Below are positions 22,101-28,815 of a DNA stretch of 64,000 nucleotides, one piece after another. The position numbers were made by a program, and so were the translations under genes. Origin of the DNA: Mactra quadrangularis (lineage: Eukaryota; Mollusca; Bivalvia; Venerida; Mactridae); contig CM046295.1 of NCBI GenBank assembly GCA_025267735.1, forward strand, positions 22,538,938 through 22,602,937, given 5' to 3'. The notes under the pieces were generated by a model that did no database searches, had not been told where the DNA came from, and saw only the letters and a program-made list of their open reading frames with translations. Position 1 is the stretch's first letter, and the number at the start of each line of letters is the position of its first letter.

Positions 22101-23496
22101 GAATTGTTTACAGTTGTAATATCAAAAAAGATTGTAAATATTTGTTAGAACCGGTAAGAAACAATGACATAAATATATAATTAAACATATACATTCATTT
22201 CATGATAATATTTTGATTGCAGTTTTTTAAAGGGGACAAACATGAAAATTATTAGTATCTTGCACTGGGGACAAAAAGGGGCATTTTTTAGAATCACATA
22301 CAGGGGACGATAGGGGACGTTATTAGTAAAAGGGGAAATGTGTTAAATGTTGAAATGTGGATTAAGCATCAATCATTTCATTACCTTTTTTTCTTTTGCA
22401 GGAAACTAGAGGTTTGATTGCTGCCATGTTAGCTGGAAGCTGTGAACAATGTATGACAGCTAATGTTGGAGAGGAAACATTCACTACTAGCCGTTACGAG
22501 GATTTAGGGTCGCTGGATAATATTGATACGGGTAGCTCTGAGGATGGAATTCATATTATTCATAAAAAGTGCGATAAAGAGCAAGGCAATAGTGCCGAGG
22601 ATAGCGGAGAAGGAAGTCTAACCGCGAGTGGAGAGGGCAGTTTGACTGTTAGTGACCGTTCCTCTTCTGAGTATGGTAACTCCATGCCAAGATCTGAAAT
22701 GACTGTACTACCTCCTAGCGATACGACGGACTCCGGTGATACTGTTGTGTATGCCGGATCGCCGTCAAATGAGTGGCAATCTGATAAGCCGGAAAATTCT
22801 GATCCGGGACAAAATGTTGTGATTAACGCGAGTGACGGTGAACGATTGCCGATAATGATACCTCAAACATCCAGTGTGGAGCAAAAGCCTCATGAAAGTG
22901 AAGCAGGGAACAAACGCTCGCTTTCAACAAATGTTCAGGAATCCCGCAACATTTCTTGTTACAATATACCTCAGGGGGTCGTACGCGATGGCGTTAACCC
23001 TCATCTTCAACCTACCTCAACGTTTTCTTCTCAGGCGAATGGACTGACAGACATTTCTAAGACAGACGACCGGAGTGAAGTCATCGTCAGCCACTCCGGT
23101 TCCGCTGTCGCCCCTCAGGTTTCTAGTGATGGTTCCCGGCTAGATGTTCATTCACATCGGCGGCGACATCCAGCTTCGAGCAATGGTGTCAGAATACCGA
23201 CTACCGCGCCAAATTCGGTCAGTGGTGTCGGCTGTGGCGACTTTTCGGCGCCAATTAATGGGTTGCCGCCTCAAGCGAACACTGCGGTCATAGTAGATGA
23301 CTCTCAGGGAGATGGGAACGGTCACGATTCCTCGGTGAACTATCCGTATAGTTTGTCTCGGAACTCAAGAGAGATGGGTTCACCATCTGCACGTAAAACA
23401 AGGGAAGAAACTCTCGATACTTGTTCTCAGGATTGTGTTAAAATGTCCAACATTAAGGCGGCCGCTTCAAAACAGAACGGCCATTTTAAAGTTTAA
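811..23496 (+). CDS. Protogenin/IGDCC4-like IgDCC receptor, 3' 17 exons
   Basis: Seen: 17 exons joined by GT-AG introns keep one open frame of 1247 codons plus TAA. Exons are 811-971, 2605-2730, 3966-4106, 5291-5439, 7219-7354, 8561-8689, 10140-10292, 11596-11790, 12750-12860, 13785-13976, 14998-15244, 16182-16309, 16792-17097, 17713-17833, 18845-19040, 20330-20488 and 22402-23496. Order: partial Ig (DAGYYQC), Ig, Ig (SGYYQCIASNEAGS), five FN3 domains, one membrane helix and a roughly 490-residue Ser/Asp/Asn-rich tail. Known: protogenin and IGDCC4 have four Ig plus five FN3; DCC and neogenin have six FN3. I therefore infer a cell-surface adhesion or guidance-type receptor of the protogenin/IGDCC4 branch. 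The start codon, signal peptide and at least part of the first Ig lie upstream of the window. Most extracellular introns are phase 1, as usual for Ig/FN3 modules. Introns hold only SINEs, MITEs and simple repeats. The last residues (FKV) could be a class II PDZ ligand, which is inference. Confidence 0.9.
1618..1790 (+). mobile_element. Chimeric SINE: inverted tRNA head joined to family B tail
   Basis: Bases 1618-1680 read as a tRNA-like head on the minus strand: the reverse complement gives ctcagtcggtagcac and gggtttgattcctggg. Bases from about 1688 are the family B tail on the plus strand (ccaggaggagtgag...gttgctacggcgttaaaccca). Head and tail face opposite ways. Confidence 0.6.
2215..2491 (+). 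mobile_element. tRNA-derived SINE, family A (copy 2) with target-site duplication
   Basis: A full-length family A copy. It has the head cccgggtcgatagcgcag, box B gggttcgaatccc, the shared body and an aagtaaataaa tail. The 13-bp sequence ttgaacttcaaaa occurs at 2201-2213 and again at 2492-2504, a clear target-site duplication proving retroposition as a unit. Confidence 0.92.
2605..2730 (+). CDS. IgDCC-like gene, exon b: first half of Ig domain
   Basis: The acceptor tttttttgcag ends at 2604 and the donor gtaagt starts at 2731; phase 1 to phase 1. It encodes the B-strand Cys (ALLECLVQG) and C-strand Trp (VLWKHNGE) of an Ig domain. The preceding 1.6 kb intron holds the chimeric and family A SINEs. 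Confidence 0.88.
3600..3948 (+). repeat. Dispersed repeat copy 2 plus MITE fragment
   Basis: Bases 3600-3865 match the repeat at 1-390. Bases 3868-3948 are the near-exact reverse complement of about 29920-29995, part of the MITE at 29897-30274 (shared core ggattgcttcagatt). The fragment ends only 17 bp before the exon at 3966. Confidence 0.65.
3966..4106 (+). CDS. IgDCC-like gene, exon c: second half of Ig domain
   Basis: The acceptor ctgttacag ends at 3965 and the donor gtaagt starts at 4107; phase 1 to 1. It encodes the F-strand signature DDGTYECIAG, completing the Ig domain begun in the previous exon. The following intron of about 1.2 kb has a local duplication (tcaaagtggcttttcttcac / tcaaaatggcatttcttcac near 4600 and 4665) and a SINE. 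Confidence 0.9.
4960..5232 (+). mobile_element. SINE, family A body with B-like tail
   Basis: A degraded tRNA-like head (agggtcaatagtgctgttggtagcgcg) precedes the family A body (ccatgaaaatttgac...gagtactggttatagac). It ends in the family B-type tail tatgacctatacaatgtg and cggcgttaaatccaac. It may be a mosaic of the two families. Confidence 0.75.
5291..5439 (+). CDS. IgDCC-like gene, exon d: first half of last Ig domain
   Basis: The acceptor aatatttcag ends at 5290 and the donor gtaaat starts at 5440; phase 1 to 0. It encodes YFDCRVTGHPKPTITWLKDG, the B-strand Cys and C-strand Trp of a classical I-set Ig domain. Too short and start-less to be seen as an isolated ORF. Confidence 0.9.
5550..5617. 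repeat. Small fold-back hairpin in intron
   Basis: Bases 5550-5573 (gttgtctagtcagaaccttg...) pair with 5594-5617 (...aggttttgactagacaac). The 24-bp stem has a few mismatches around a 20-base loop. No other copy was found in the window. Confidence 0.7.
6710..7012 (+). mobile_element. tRNA-derived SINE, family A (diverged)
   Basis: The head reads ctgtagggcagttggtagag with a weak box B (ttgaatccc). It is followed by the family A body with ccatgaaaattgac and gggtactggttatagac, and ends in aaataagtaaataaatag. Confidence 0.8.
7138..7185 (+). pseudogene. Partial tandem duplicate of exon e start
   Basis: This 48-bp stretch repeats the first 48 bases of the real exon at 7219-7266 with only a few mismatches (both contain gcttgcattaactatctccc). 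It lies exactly 81 bp upstream and has its own acceptor-like tttttttag at 7129-7137. Read in the exon's frame, its third codon is TAA, so inclusion would truncate the receptor. Confidence 0.8.
7219..7354 (+). CDS. IgDCC-like gene, exon e: second half of last Ig domain
   Basis: The acceptor tttttcag ends at 7218 and the donor gtctgt starts at 7355 (weaker than consensus); phase 0 to 1. It encodes LALTISQEYNSGYYQCIASN, the E-F strand signature of an I-set Ig domain. The 1.8 kb intron before it holds a hairpin, a SINE and the partial exon duplicate. Confidence 0.88.
7425..7495 (+). mobile_element. SINE head fragment (family A-like)
   Basis: Only the tRNA-like part is left: gtagatggtagcacacaggg, then box B gggttcgaatcccac. 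The body is absent; unrelated AT-rich sequence with gggattagggttagggtt follows. Confidence 0.5.
7650..7870 (-). repeat. Dispersed repeat, inverted copy
   Basis: The start (gacctttgtgtcaaccaatc, then gtagctttcattaagatgaa) is the reverse complement of 300-390. The rest matches only loosely. Confidence 0.45.
8561..8689 (+). CDS. IgDCC-like gene, exon f: FN3-1 first half
   Basis: The acceptor tgtatttacag ends at 8560 and the donor gtttgt starts at 8690; phase 1 to 1. It encodes SISLTWEEPQSEYPAIWYIV, the Trp-containing B strand and C strand of a fibronectin type III domain directly after the last Ig. The 1.2 kb intron upstream holds the inverted dispersed repeat. Confidence 0.9.
8824..9242. mobile_element. 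hAT-like non-autonomous element (MITE)
   Basis: The ends are inverted: tagggctgcc... at the left and ...gtgacagcccta at the right, with ttgcaatacg / cgtattgcaa further in. The flanking 8-mers atacagtc (8816-8823) and aaatagtc (9243-9250) agree at six of eight bases, consistent with a decayed 8-bp hAT target duplication. TIRs beginning agggctgt are common in animal hAT MITEs. No transposase ORF is present. Confidence 0.65.
9540..9763 (+). mobile_element. tRNA-derived SINE, family C (copy 1)
   Basis: It has a different head from family A: cgtccgtggcatagtggtta and box B aggttcgagcccgg. A body follows with gtcggcctcgtgttagggta and gttagtactggtgata, then the tail atgacctaactatgtgttg and ttaacccaattaaaaaa. 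Confidence 0.85.
9875..10123 (+). mobile_element. SINE, family A (head decayed)
   Basis: The box B-like gggttcaaatcccacc is kept. The body (ccatgaaaatttgacaataa, gtccaggaaagc) and tail (gtgttgactctgtgttaaac, aataataaaataa) follow. The tail ends 17 bp before the exon at 10140. Confidence 0.8.
10140..10292 (+). CDS. IgDCC-like gene, exon g: FN3-1 second half
   Basis: The acceptor ctgtttcag ends at 10139 and the donor gtttgt starts at 10293; phase 1 to 1. It encodes LQDLKPASSYEIYVATFNRL, the classic FN3 E-F turn (L-x-x-L-x-P-x-x-x-Y), and ends in the G strand. Confidence 0.92.
10348..10503 (+). mobile_element. SINE, family C (5'-truncated)
   Basis: The body gtcggcctcgtggtagga, gttagtactggtgata, agagctggccgtcgtatata and tail ctgaatacggcgttaaaacc are present without the tRNA head. 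A run of T follows. Confidence 0.75.
10938..11234 (+). mobile_element. tRNA-derived SINE, family B (copy 1) with long target-site duplication
   Basis: The head gccgcctagctagctcagtt and tggtagcacgc leads to the body (ttggtcat...ctccctcctaccaatgat) and tail (gacctatacaatgtgttgct, then acaaacaaac). About 26 bp starting gtttcatgcttatg occur both before (10911) and after (11235) the element with few mismatches: a target-site duplication. Confidence 0.9.
11596..11790 (+). CDS. IgDCC-like gene, exon h: FN3-2 first part
   Basis: The acceptor ttctttcag ends at 11595 and the donor gtttgt starts at 11791; phase 1 to 1. It encodes SSSILVKWEPLP and GKVTHYKVYVRE, the B and C strands of an FN3 domain. The 1.3 kb intron before it holds family C and B SINEs. 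Confidence 0.92.
12454..12737 (+). mobile_element. tRNA-derived SINE, family A
   Basis: The head cccgggttgatagcgcag and box B gggttcgaaatcc lead to the family A body and the tail cggtgttaactccaataaat. It ends 12 bp before the exon at 12750. Confidence 0.88.
12750..12860 (+). CDS. IgDCC-like gene, exon i: FN3-2 end
   Basis: The acceptor acattacag ends at 12749 and the donor gtaagt starts at 12861; phase 1 to 1. It encodes LESETEYEVRVIAAT and the FN3 G-strand end PWISVKTR. A Trp-Ser/Val-x-x-Thr ending like this is common in IgDCC FN3 domains. Confidence 0.9.
12920..13170 (+). repeat. Bivalve-type 'tataccccc' repeat with GTGC/CCGT microsatellite
   Basis: It starts with a palindrome (ataccccc...gggggtat around gcttcgaagaagag) and then runs gtgcgtgcgtgcgttcgtgc and ccgtccgtccgt. 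The same palindrome recurs at 14570-14605. I regard it as a non-coding interspersed repeat. Open frames across it are not exons: none has usable splice sites in phase. Confidence 0.65.
13785..13976 (+). CDS. IgDCC-like gene, exon j: FN3-3 first part
   Basis: The acceptor tttgttacag ends at 13784 and the donor gtaaga starts at 13977; phase 1 to 1. It encodes GSSINVSWTCETIYTVENYM, an FN3 B strand with Trp. A 12-base run identical to the exon start (gtagtggcccct) occurs in the intron at about 13717. Confidence 0.9.
14095..14393 (+). mobile_element. tRNA-derived SINE, family B (copy 2)
   Basis: The head gccaccaggctagcttaatt and box B gggtttgattcc lead to the family B body (attctccctcctaccaatga, cagtcactgaagaaagtatg) and tail (gttgctacagcgttaaacct). 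Confidence 0.85.
14570..14605 (+). repeat. 'tataccccc' repeat fragment
   Basis: A second copy of the palindrome at 12920: atacccccgcttcgaagaag then ggggggtatactg. Similarity fades after about 40 bp. Confidence 0.6.
14998..15244 (+). CDS. IgDCC-like gene, exon k: FN3-3 end and FN3-4 start
   Basis: The acceptor tgtattttag ends at 14997 and the donor gtaagt starts at 15245; phase 1 to 2. It joins the end of FN3-3 (LYKITVTVSTDN) to the start of FN3-4 (FNHVNIEWDQPESDIEILSF) with no intron at the domain border, so an ancestral border intron appears lost here. Confidence 0.9.
16060..16155 (+). repeat. (GATAAT)n microsatellite
   Basis: An imperfect run of GATAAT/AATAAT units about 95 bp long lies 27 bp before the exon at 16182. 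It keeps frames open on both strands but is not coding. Confidence 0.95.
16182..16309 (+). CDS. IgDCC-like gene, exon l: FN3-4 end
   Basis: The acceptor tattttcag ends at 16181 and the donor gtaagt starts at 16310; phase 2 to 1. It encodes LENLLPYTSYEISVRANGQK, the FN3 E-F turn. The dinucleotide TG from the previous exon joins the first T to give Cys. Confidence 0.9.
16792..17097 (+). CDS. IgDCC-like gene, exon m: complete FN3-5
   Basis: The acceptor ctgttgcag ends at 16791 and the donor gtaaga starts at 17098; phase 1 to 1. One exon encodes a whole FN3 domain: PSEPQNVQVKAVSKDTVSVK at its start, Trp in the B strand, KIYAHTLTGDGKKS near the end. It is the fifth and last FN3 before the membrane. 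Confidence 0.93.
17160..17690 (+). repeat. Interspersed repeat with about three internal tandem units
   Basis: It opens with the hairpin-like gagctcacatgagcacaaat / gctcaaggtgagct. Then follow roughly 170-bp units, each with a variant of 'ccttgatatttggcatgtagcatc', 'gggtcaaaattggcccc' and 'ggtcacaagatttac'. A fragment of the same family lies at about 20850-20965. No coding signal. Confidence 0.65.
17713..17833 (+). CDS. IgDCC-like gene, exon n: transmembrane helix
   Basis: The acceptor tgtcttacag ends at 17712 and the donor gtaggg starts at 17834; phase 1 to 2. It encodes about 20 hydrophobic residues (core GIIIGTVIGLIIIVVCAF) followed by Cys and the stop-transfer basic run CRKR. It thus sets the topology: Ig/FN3 outside, tail inside. 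Confidence 0.93.
17853..17995 (-). mobile_element. SINE fragment, family A, inverted
   Basis: The reverse complement reads as the family A body and tail: gtgttgacacg...; ggtctaggaaagttaggtta; gtgagtacttgtaatagac. The head is missing. It is the one clear minus-strand family A copy in this gene. Confidence 0.65.
18262..18556 (+). mobile_element. tRNA-derived SINE, family A with target-site duplication
   Basis: A near-complete copy (cccgggtaaatagcgcag ... ccatgaaaatttgacaataa ... cggcgttaaat, A-rich end). It is flanked by cattcttaagg (18249) and cattcttgagg (18557), a near-perfect duplication. Confidence 0.9.
18845..19040 (+). CDS. IgDCC-like gene, exon o: membrane-proximal tail
   Basis: The acceptor tactttgcag ends at 18844 and the donor gtaagt starts at 19041; phase 2 to 0. 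It encodes a Pro/Gly/Asn/His-rich stretch (HFHGNGHIPGNGNGHA) and then SPPTVNIYEMEAYTPMLHSL. The latter is acidic with tyrosines, a possible docking segment, but no known motif is assigned. Confidence 0.85.
19068..19860 (+). repeat. 15/30-bp minisatellite in intron, rich in donor-like GGTGAG
   Basis: The base unit is about 15 bp, pairs forming the 30-mer ggaataggtgagatt / ggaaaaattgagatt. A ~91-bp higher-order unit marked by gaggtaggaagagttctagg starts at 19155, 19246 and 19337. Repeats are dense to about 19690 and degenerate beyond. The G/A-rich strand is the sense strand of the gene. Many units contain ataggtgaga, which resembles a 5' splice site. Confidence 0.93.
20330..20488 (+). CDS. IgDCC-like gene, exon p: cytoplasmic tail
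   Basis: The acceptor tattttcag ends at 20329 and the donor gtaaaa starts at 20489; 53 codons, phase 0 to 0. It encodes a Gly/Asn-rich stretch (GGGDSNVILTPNGAKLNGFV). Because it is a multiple of three with phase-0 ends it could be skipped without a frameshift. Confidence 0.85.
21276..21339 (+). mobile_element. SINE tail fragment, family B
   Basis: Only the 3' tail remains: gatatgacc...tgtgttggtgcgctgcaaaacccaaacaaacaaacaaac. Confidence 0.5.
21863..22063 (+). mobile_element. tRNA-derived SINE, family C (5'-truncated) with target-site duplication
   Basis: It begins inside the head (cttctgacttcgaatccgga, box B gggttcgagcccgg) and continues with the family C body and tail. The 12-mer gtttgcatttaa stands at 21851-21862 and 22064-22075, so the truncation happened at insertion. 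Confidence 0.9.
22402..23496 (+). CDS. IgDCC-like gene, terminal exon q
   Basis: The acceptor ttcttttgcag ends at 22401 and TAA is at 23494-23496. The 364 codons after the splice begin ETRGLIAAMLAGSCEQCMTA, then become a low-complexity Ser/Asp/Gly/Asn-rich tail with acidic repeats (EGSLTASGEGSLTVSD) and basic spots (HSHRRRHP). Base composition is clearly higher in GC than the flanks, supporting coding. I saw no DCC/neogenin P3-type helix. The C-terminal FKV is compatible with a PDZ ligand. Confidence 0.93.
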   Translation, partial: ETRGLIAAMLAGSCEQCMTANVGEETFTTSRYEDLGSLDNIDTGSSEDGIHIIHKKCDKEQGNSAEDSGEGSLTASGEGSLTVSDRSSSEYGNSMPRSEMTVLPPSDTTDSGDTVVYAGSPSNEWQSDKPENSDPGQNVVINASDGERLPIMIPQTSSVEQKPHESEAGNKRSLSTNVQESRNISCYNIPQGVVRDGVNPHLQPTSTFSSQANGLTDISKTDDRSEVIVSHSGSAVAPQVSSDGSRLDVHSHRRRHPASSNGVRIPTTAPNSVSGVGCGDFSAPINGLPPQANTAVIVDDSQGDGNGHDSSVNYPYSLSRNSREMGSPSARKTREETLDTCSQDCVKMSNIKAAASKQNGHFKV

Positions 23497-24200
23497 CTCT
23501 GGAAAAAACATTTTTTTTCTTTTTTTTAAGTGAACCTCATTCATGTAAACAAGGAACAATTTTGCACAAAAAATTCAGTTTTTTACGAACAAGAAGGTTC
23601 TGGACGGTGTTACCTATATACCTCGATGATAAGGTTTTACCTCATTTGACGTTTAACGTTAAAAGTTAAATATATGTGTGCTTTCTATATATTTGAAATG
23701 ATTATGATTTTTTTTTCATTTTTTGTTTGTTATTTTCATAGTGACTTTAAAATGCGGGTAATTTCAATTTTTGATTAATCATTTCAATTTGTTTTTTATG
23801 TATAAACTTTATATGTACTTCATATTGTCGGGCGTATTGAACTCAGTATGTCTTAGCATTTGACTGTTTGTTTTTATTTCAGTTTTTTTTATTCATAACT
23901 TGTATCATTTACATGTAATATATGAACGCATCTTAAGTGCTAGTAGAAATCATGTGGTTTTTTTTAACATAATTTTTTTAAGAAACTTTTTGTATGATGT
24001 GCTATTTTTTTTTGTGCCGGCTTTGGCTGAAAGTATTTGAAATTTATTTTAAATGTGTTTTCCTTTCGCCTCTATATAATTTTTAACAGTTAAATGAAAG
24101 GCAGGACCGACATTTTTAATTTTAAACCAATTTATGATTATTAAATCCATGGGCCATTGAAAAAATTGTCCAAAATAAATGTATGTAATGAAGATGTTTA
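23497..24200 (+). other. Putative 3' UTR of the IgDCC-like gene
   Basis: U-rich sequence follows the stop. A canonical AATAAA lies at 24174-24179, about 680 bases after the stop, and is the first convincing poly(A) signal. Another candidate far downstream (32690-32695) cannot be excluded as a distal site. Confidence 0.5.
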
Positions 24201-24487
24201 AGGGGATGTTACAATTCCTATTACTAATGTTATTCTATTGCTCTTTTAAAATTTTTATTGTGATTTGAGATTTTTTATACTATAGGAATAACAAAATCAG
24301 TATCATAGTGGTTTAAAAGGGTGTTTGATTACTAAATTAGTATTTAGGGGTCTCTAAATTGGGTTTGTTTCTTGTCAAAATTATCCAATTGCTTAAAAAT
24401 ATCAAAAACTGCTAAAAGGACAATTCTATTAACTTCTTACCCTCTCTTATGGTCATGGGTTAGGAAACTATGAACCAACACTTTTAA

Positions 24488-24776
24488 CCCGGGTAGATAG
24501 CGCAGTTGGTAGCGCGCCGGGATTTGGATACTCGTGCTCGAGGGGGTGCGGGTTCGAAATCCACCCGTGGAGGTTATACCCTTCCATGAAAATTTGACAA
24601 TAATGTCGATTTTCCTCCATTGATTAGATAATATGGAGAAGTTTCCGGCCTTGTGGATGGGTAGGTGAGTACTGGTTATAGACAATGGTCCAGGAAAGCT
24701 AGGTTAGGTGGGCTGGATGCCGTAAAATGACCTAAAATTGTGTTGATACAGCGTTAACTCAAATAAATAAATAATA
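24488..24776 (+). mobile_element. tRNA-derived SINE, family A
   Basis: The head cccgggtagatagcgcagtt and box B gggttcgaaatcc lead to the complete body and the tail gttaactcaaataaataaat. Confidence 0.9.
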
Positions 24777-27700
24777 AGGTTTTGTAAGTATATTTTAACA
24801 ATAACAATAACACTGGACCCTAAGTGTTAGAGATGATGACCCCCTTTTCAGCTTCTTTTTAAGTTCCTCGTTGACAAGTCTTGATTGTTTATCTTAAAGT
24901 GTGATTTCCTGCATCATTTTTAATTAGAGTGTATTTGTTGAAACAGTTATGTTTTACATTTTATCAGCTCTAAGTGCTTGCCTTTTGTCATTAAATTTTT
25001 AGCTATGAAATTAATTGAAAAACAAAATGTGCTATATTATATTATATATATATATATTAAGGATATTTATTAGTGAATTGGTTAAAGATGATTTATTGTT
25101 CTCCATTTTTGTCTTTACCTATTTGGCTTCTTTATGTTATTTTGTTTGCCATATTTTGATACATAATACTTAGTTGTGTTAATTTATACTGTTTTACAGG
25201 TAATCTATCTTTGAAATATAACCTTGATTAACTCCCCTTTTTGCCCAAATATCAACAAAATTCTTATGCCTAGGACTAAATGAATGATATTAAATTAATA
25301 GGAAACTCTTATTATGTATATATACGATGCACCAGATCTGATTCTTTGACTAGAGTGTGTAAAGCTATAACTGAGAGTTACTACCTCAATGATTGGCTTG
25401 AAATTCGGACCGAAATTCGGCCTTTTCACTATAAAAAAATGACCAAAATTCATGAAAACATGGTCGAAAAATAACAATTACCGGTAATAGATCATTTTAG
25501 CCAAGAAAGTCGCAATTCAATAGCAACCATTTAATGTCTGTTTTCTTTTTGTGGCTGCGTCAGAAGCATGTTAAAAAAATGTGTTTATGAAAGTACTTAT
25601 AGTGAGAGTTTAAGTGTTTGAAAGACATTGAATTCAGAAAATAATTATAATGGTAGCTCATCAGTGCTCCTTTTCACAAAAATTCTTACAAAAAAGTTAT
25701 CGTCAATTTCATATAATTAGCAGTTCAATGTCTGATGGATTATAAACATAACTATGATATGATATTCAAAAGGTGTACAATATTCCACACAGTTCTATTA
25801 TATTTGAAATTGATAAGTCAAAAAATGAGCGCATTGTATTATTAATGTTTCTTGATTTTGATTTACGAAGATTTTTTCGTTAGAATTTTTGTATAAAGCA
25901 CCACTGAGCACTGAGTATGTATCAAATAAGCCTTTTGAAATGACTCATATGAATTAAAGAAAAAATACTATTTCGAATAAATTGCCAGACAGGTATAGCT
26001 TTACAAACTTTAAATGGTCTGTGGACATGGATTAATGTCTGGTTTTAGAGGAGAATTTCCTGAGGTATTGTACCGTCAATTCTTGTTATTAAGATCACGA
26101 AGTATTTGAAGAGCTTTTTTAAGGGTAATTTCGCTTTGAAGCAGAAAAAATACAAGGAAGTAAGATTTCTGATATAAATATTTATACCCCTAAATTAGCC
26201 TACCAAAATGGTCATCAAAAAAGGTAATATCGGATGTTAGTATGATAAGGGAGCTATATTTAGTGTGAAATATGTTTGGTTGTTGTAAAAGGGTTTAAAA
26301 CGATTGTCTTAACTGTCATAACAACCAGTTGATGTTCTCGAAACAACCGAACAACTATAGTGGTCGACCAACCATTCTCTTATTATTTGTATTGCTAATT
26401 ATGTGATTTTGAGAGAGCAGAAGGTCATCGTGAACTATATAACAATTTTTGACAGTACTTTGTCTCATAATACTATGACATTGTGTAGCATTTATGAATG
26501 TAAAGAATATGTTTTTTATTTGTTTCATATATTATATATATATATATATATTAATGATCTGTAGCTATGTTTACCCTCCTTATGGTATTAGCCCGGTGAA
26601 TGAGTTATACTATAGTGTTACATGGAGAATATCTTATTATCTCATAACAAATTGCTCTTTCCCTTTTACGTCCCATTGTTTACACATGAAAATTGGATGA
26701 CAAAGGGAAAGGGCTAAAATCATTATATACTTCATACGTTTATACCTATAAAGCATTGTTTTTCTTCTCTAAATATGTACAAATATGCTCTTTAACATTA
26801 ATTAAGGAGTGATGGGGTTTTGTCTTGGGTAAAAGTGGGTTAGCGGGTATTAATGATACAGTTCTTTTCAGGTAATTAGCTATTATAAATTATAAAGCCA
26901 AATTATAAAGCCATCAAAGTAACTCACCAAATGACTTCGCCTTCAGTAAAAATGCTTAAACGTTCAATCAAGTTAGAAGTTAAAACCAACTGTCAAAAAC
27001 TTCTGAATAATGCAATATTTTATAAATAGCATAACGTAAAACCATCTAATGAATGAACTACCTCATTTATACTTGTAATTCAATCAGATTAAATAGTGAC
27101 AATTTGTTGAAGAATGAGTAATACAAAATTAATAAGTTAACACTTGCTGAAAAAGAAGGAGACACCTTATTGTGTAATATTTCAACATAAAACAAATATT
27201 GACTGTTGTGTGTTCATGATAAATGTTCAATCAAATTTGGTACTTTAACTAAGCTATTTGAAAGAAATTAATATAAATTGCAAACTTAAGTATTTTGTAC
27301 CATTTAAGTTACGTTCCATTACTTACAGAGGTTTTGATAATATATGACTTTTCTGTGTTGACGAGAGCCATATAATCAAAACAAACATAAATTTATTAAG
27401 ATTGATAGTTGAGTAAACACGACCCTTTCCTGTGATAAAACATTTAATTTGGCAGGAATAAACATTTTTGTTCCATTTGTAAATGTCTAATCAACAACTG
27501 CATTACCCACTAACTTGAGATCTGAACCTGTATACTTTACTTCTTATACGCAAGTCATTTCAGTTCATATTACATTCAGTGAGTTTATGAAAGCATATAA
27601 GTACAGCTGTTTAGTCATCCGTCTTGGCAATTATTTATGTTATTTTTGTAGGCTTTAAAAAATTGAAATTTGGTAGTAATTAAATATTTTAGCATTATTT

Positions 27701-28815
27701 TCAGTATAAATTTTCAATTTTTGGCAATATTTGATCATAAAAGTCCTAATAAATTGCAGTTAAATTTTATTGATCGAACATTTTACATAGTTAATTTTTT
27801 GTTGGTTGGTTGGGCATACCAGTTTAAATGGATAATCTTTTGGATTTCTATATTTCAAAGGGCTTCTACTAGTTGAGTATTTTTAAATATTAAAGTCCTT
27901 TTGGTCTGTTTCTTTTAACACTGCCCTTTTGTATAATGATATGATTGGCGAACTGTCGTATTCCGTTGTATGACATTTATTTCTAAAATTGTTCTTAGAA
28001 CATTGAACTATACAACGTATTTTATGCTTTAAATACTTCTTTTAATTTATTTTTTGTGAAATATGTTTGTTTTTCTAAATGGAAGCCTCATAAAGTAATA
28101 CACGTTTGCTGCCCTAGATTAAGAGTTGTGGCCGTTTTATAGACTTTTATAAAATGAAAATGTCATTTGCACACTTTTAGATATATTGTTGGTTATAGTT
28201 AGTGACTTATTAACTTTTGTTGATTGATAAATAGATTTACTGACTGGCTGGTCCGACTGAATTTTACGTGTTTACTGATTTATGAGTTATACTTTTCGAA
28301 TTGGCAATGTACGTTATTTAGGGAAATATTAATGGTCTTTTTTAAAAAAAGAAATTTGATTGGCCCTTGAATGTCGCTTTGCTAAAAGCCTTTGCATTTG
28401 TAATGAAAATTAACTAAATATAAGTTACGAAAGACAAAATTCAAGCGTTAAATTGGATTATGTGTATTTAGATGGCAAGTTTAAGAACTGTGAACTTTGT
28501 AAATTTTACACAAAGTCTATTATATTTTTTTCTTCTTAGAGTTTAAAAGGTATATTTATGGCAAATATGTATCTATGTAATTTCAAATAGTTATTGAAAT
28601 ATGTTAACAAACGATAAGGGGATAAGATGAGAAACGGGAGGGGGATATTTTTAATTACAAATGTTGAAAATAGGTTTCATACACAATGCCTTTTTGTATG
28701 ACATTTTATGATTACATGCTATGATAATTCCTTCTGTATTTCATTCAGTGCTTCATAATGTTTGATTTAATTCTTTGTTACTGAACTTTTCTTCGTGATA
28801 ATATCATGTTTAAAA
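24777..28815. other. AT-rich intergenic DNA, no gene seen
   Basis: About 4 kb of AT-rich sequence with short (AT)n tracts near 25040 and 26530. Open frames are under 70 codons, lack homology I recognise and lack plausible splice partners. Confidence 0.6.

Noticed and set aside
22215..22330. Runs of GGGG before the last exon as a G-quadruplex switch
   Set aside because: Four G-runs exist but loops are long and irregular; a similar G/C-run repeat near 2850-2940 suggests just an interspersed repeat.
811..23496. DCC/neogenin (netrin receptor) as the identity of the first gene
   Set aside because: Only five FN3 domains precede the membrane helix and no P3-like C-terminal helix is seen.
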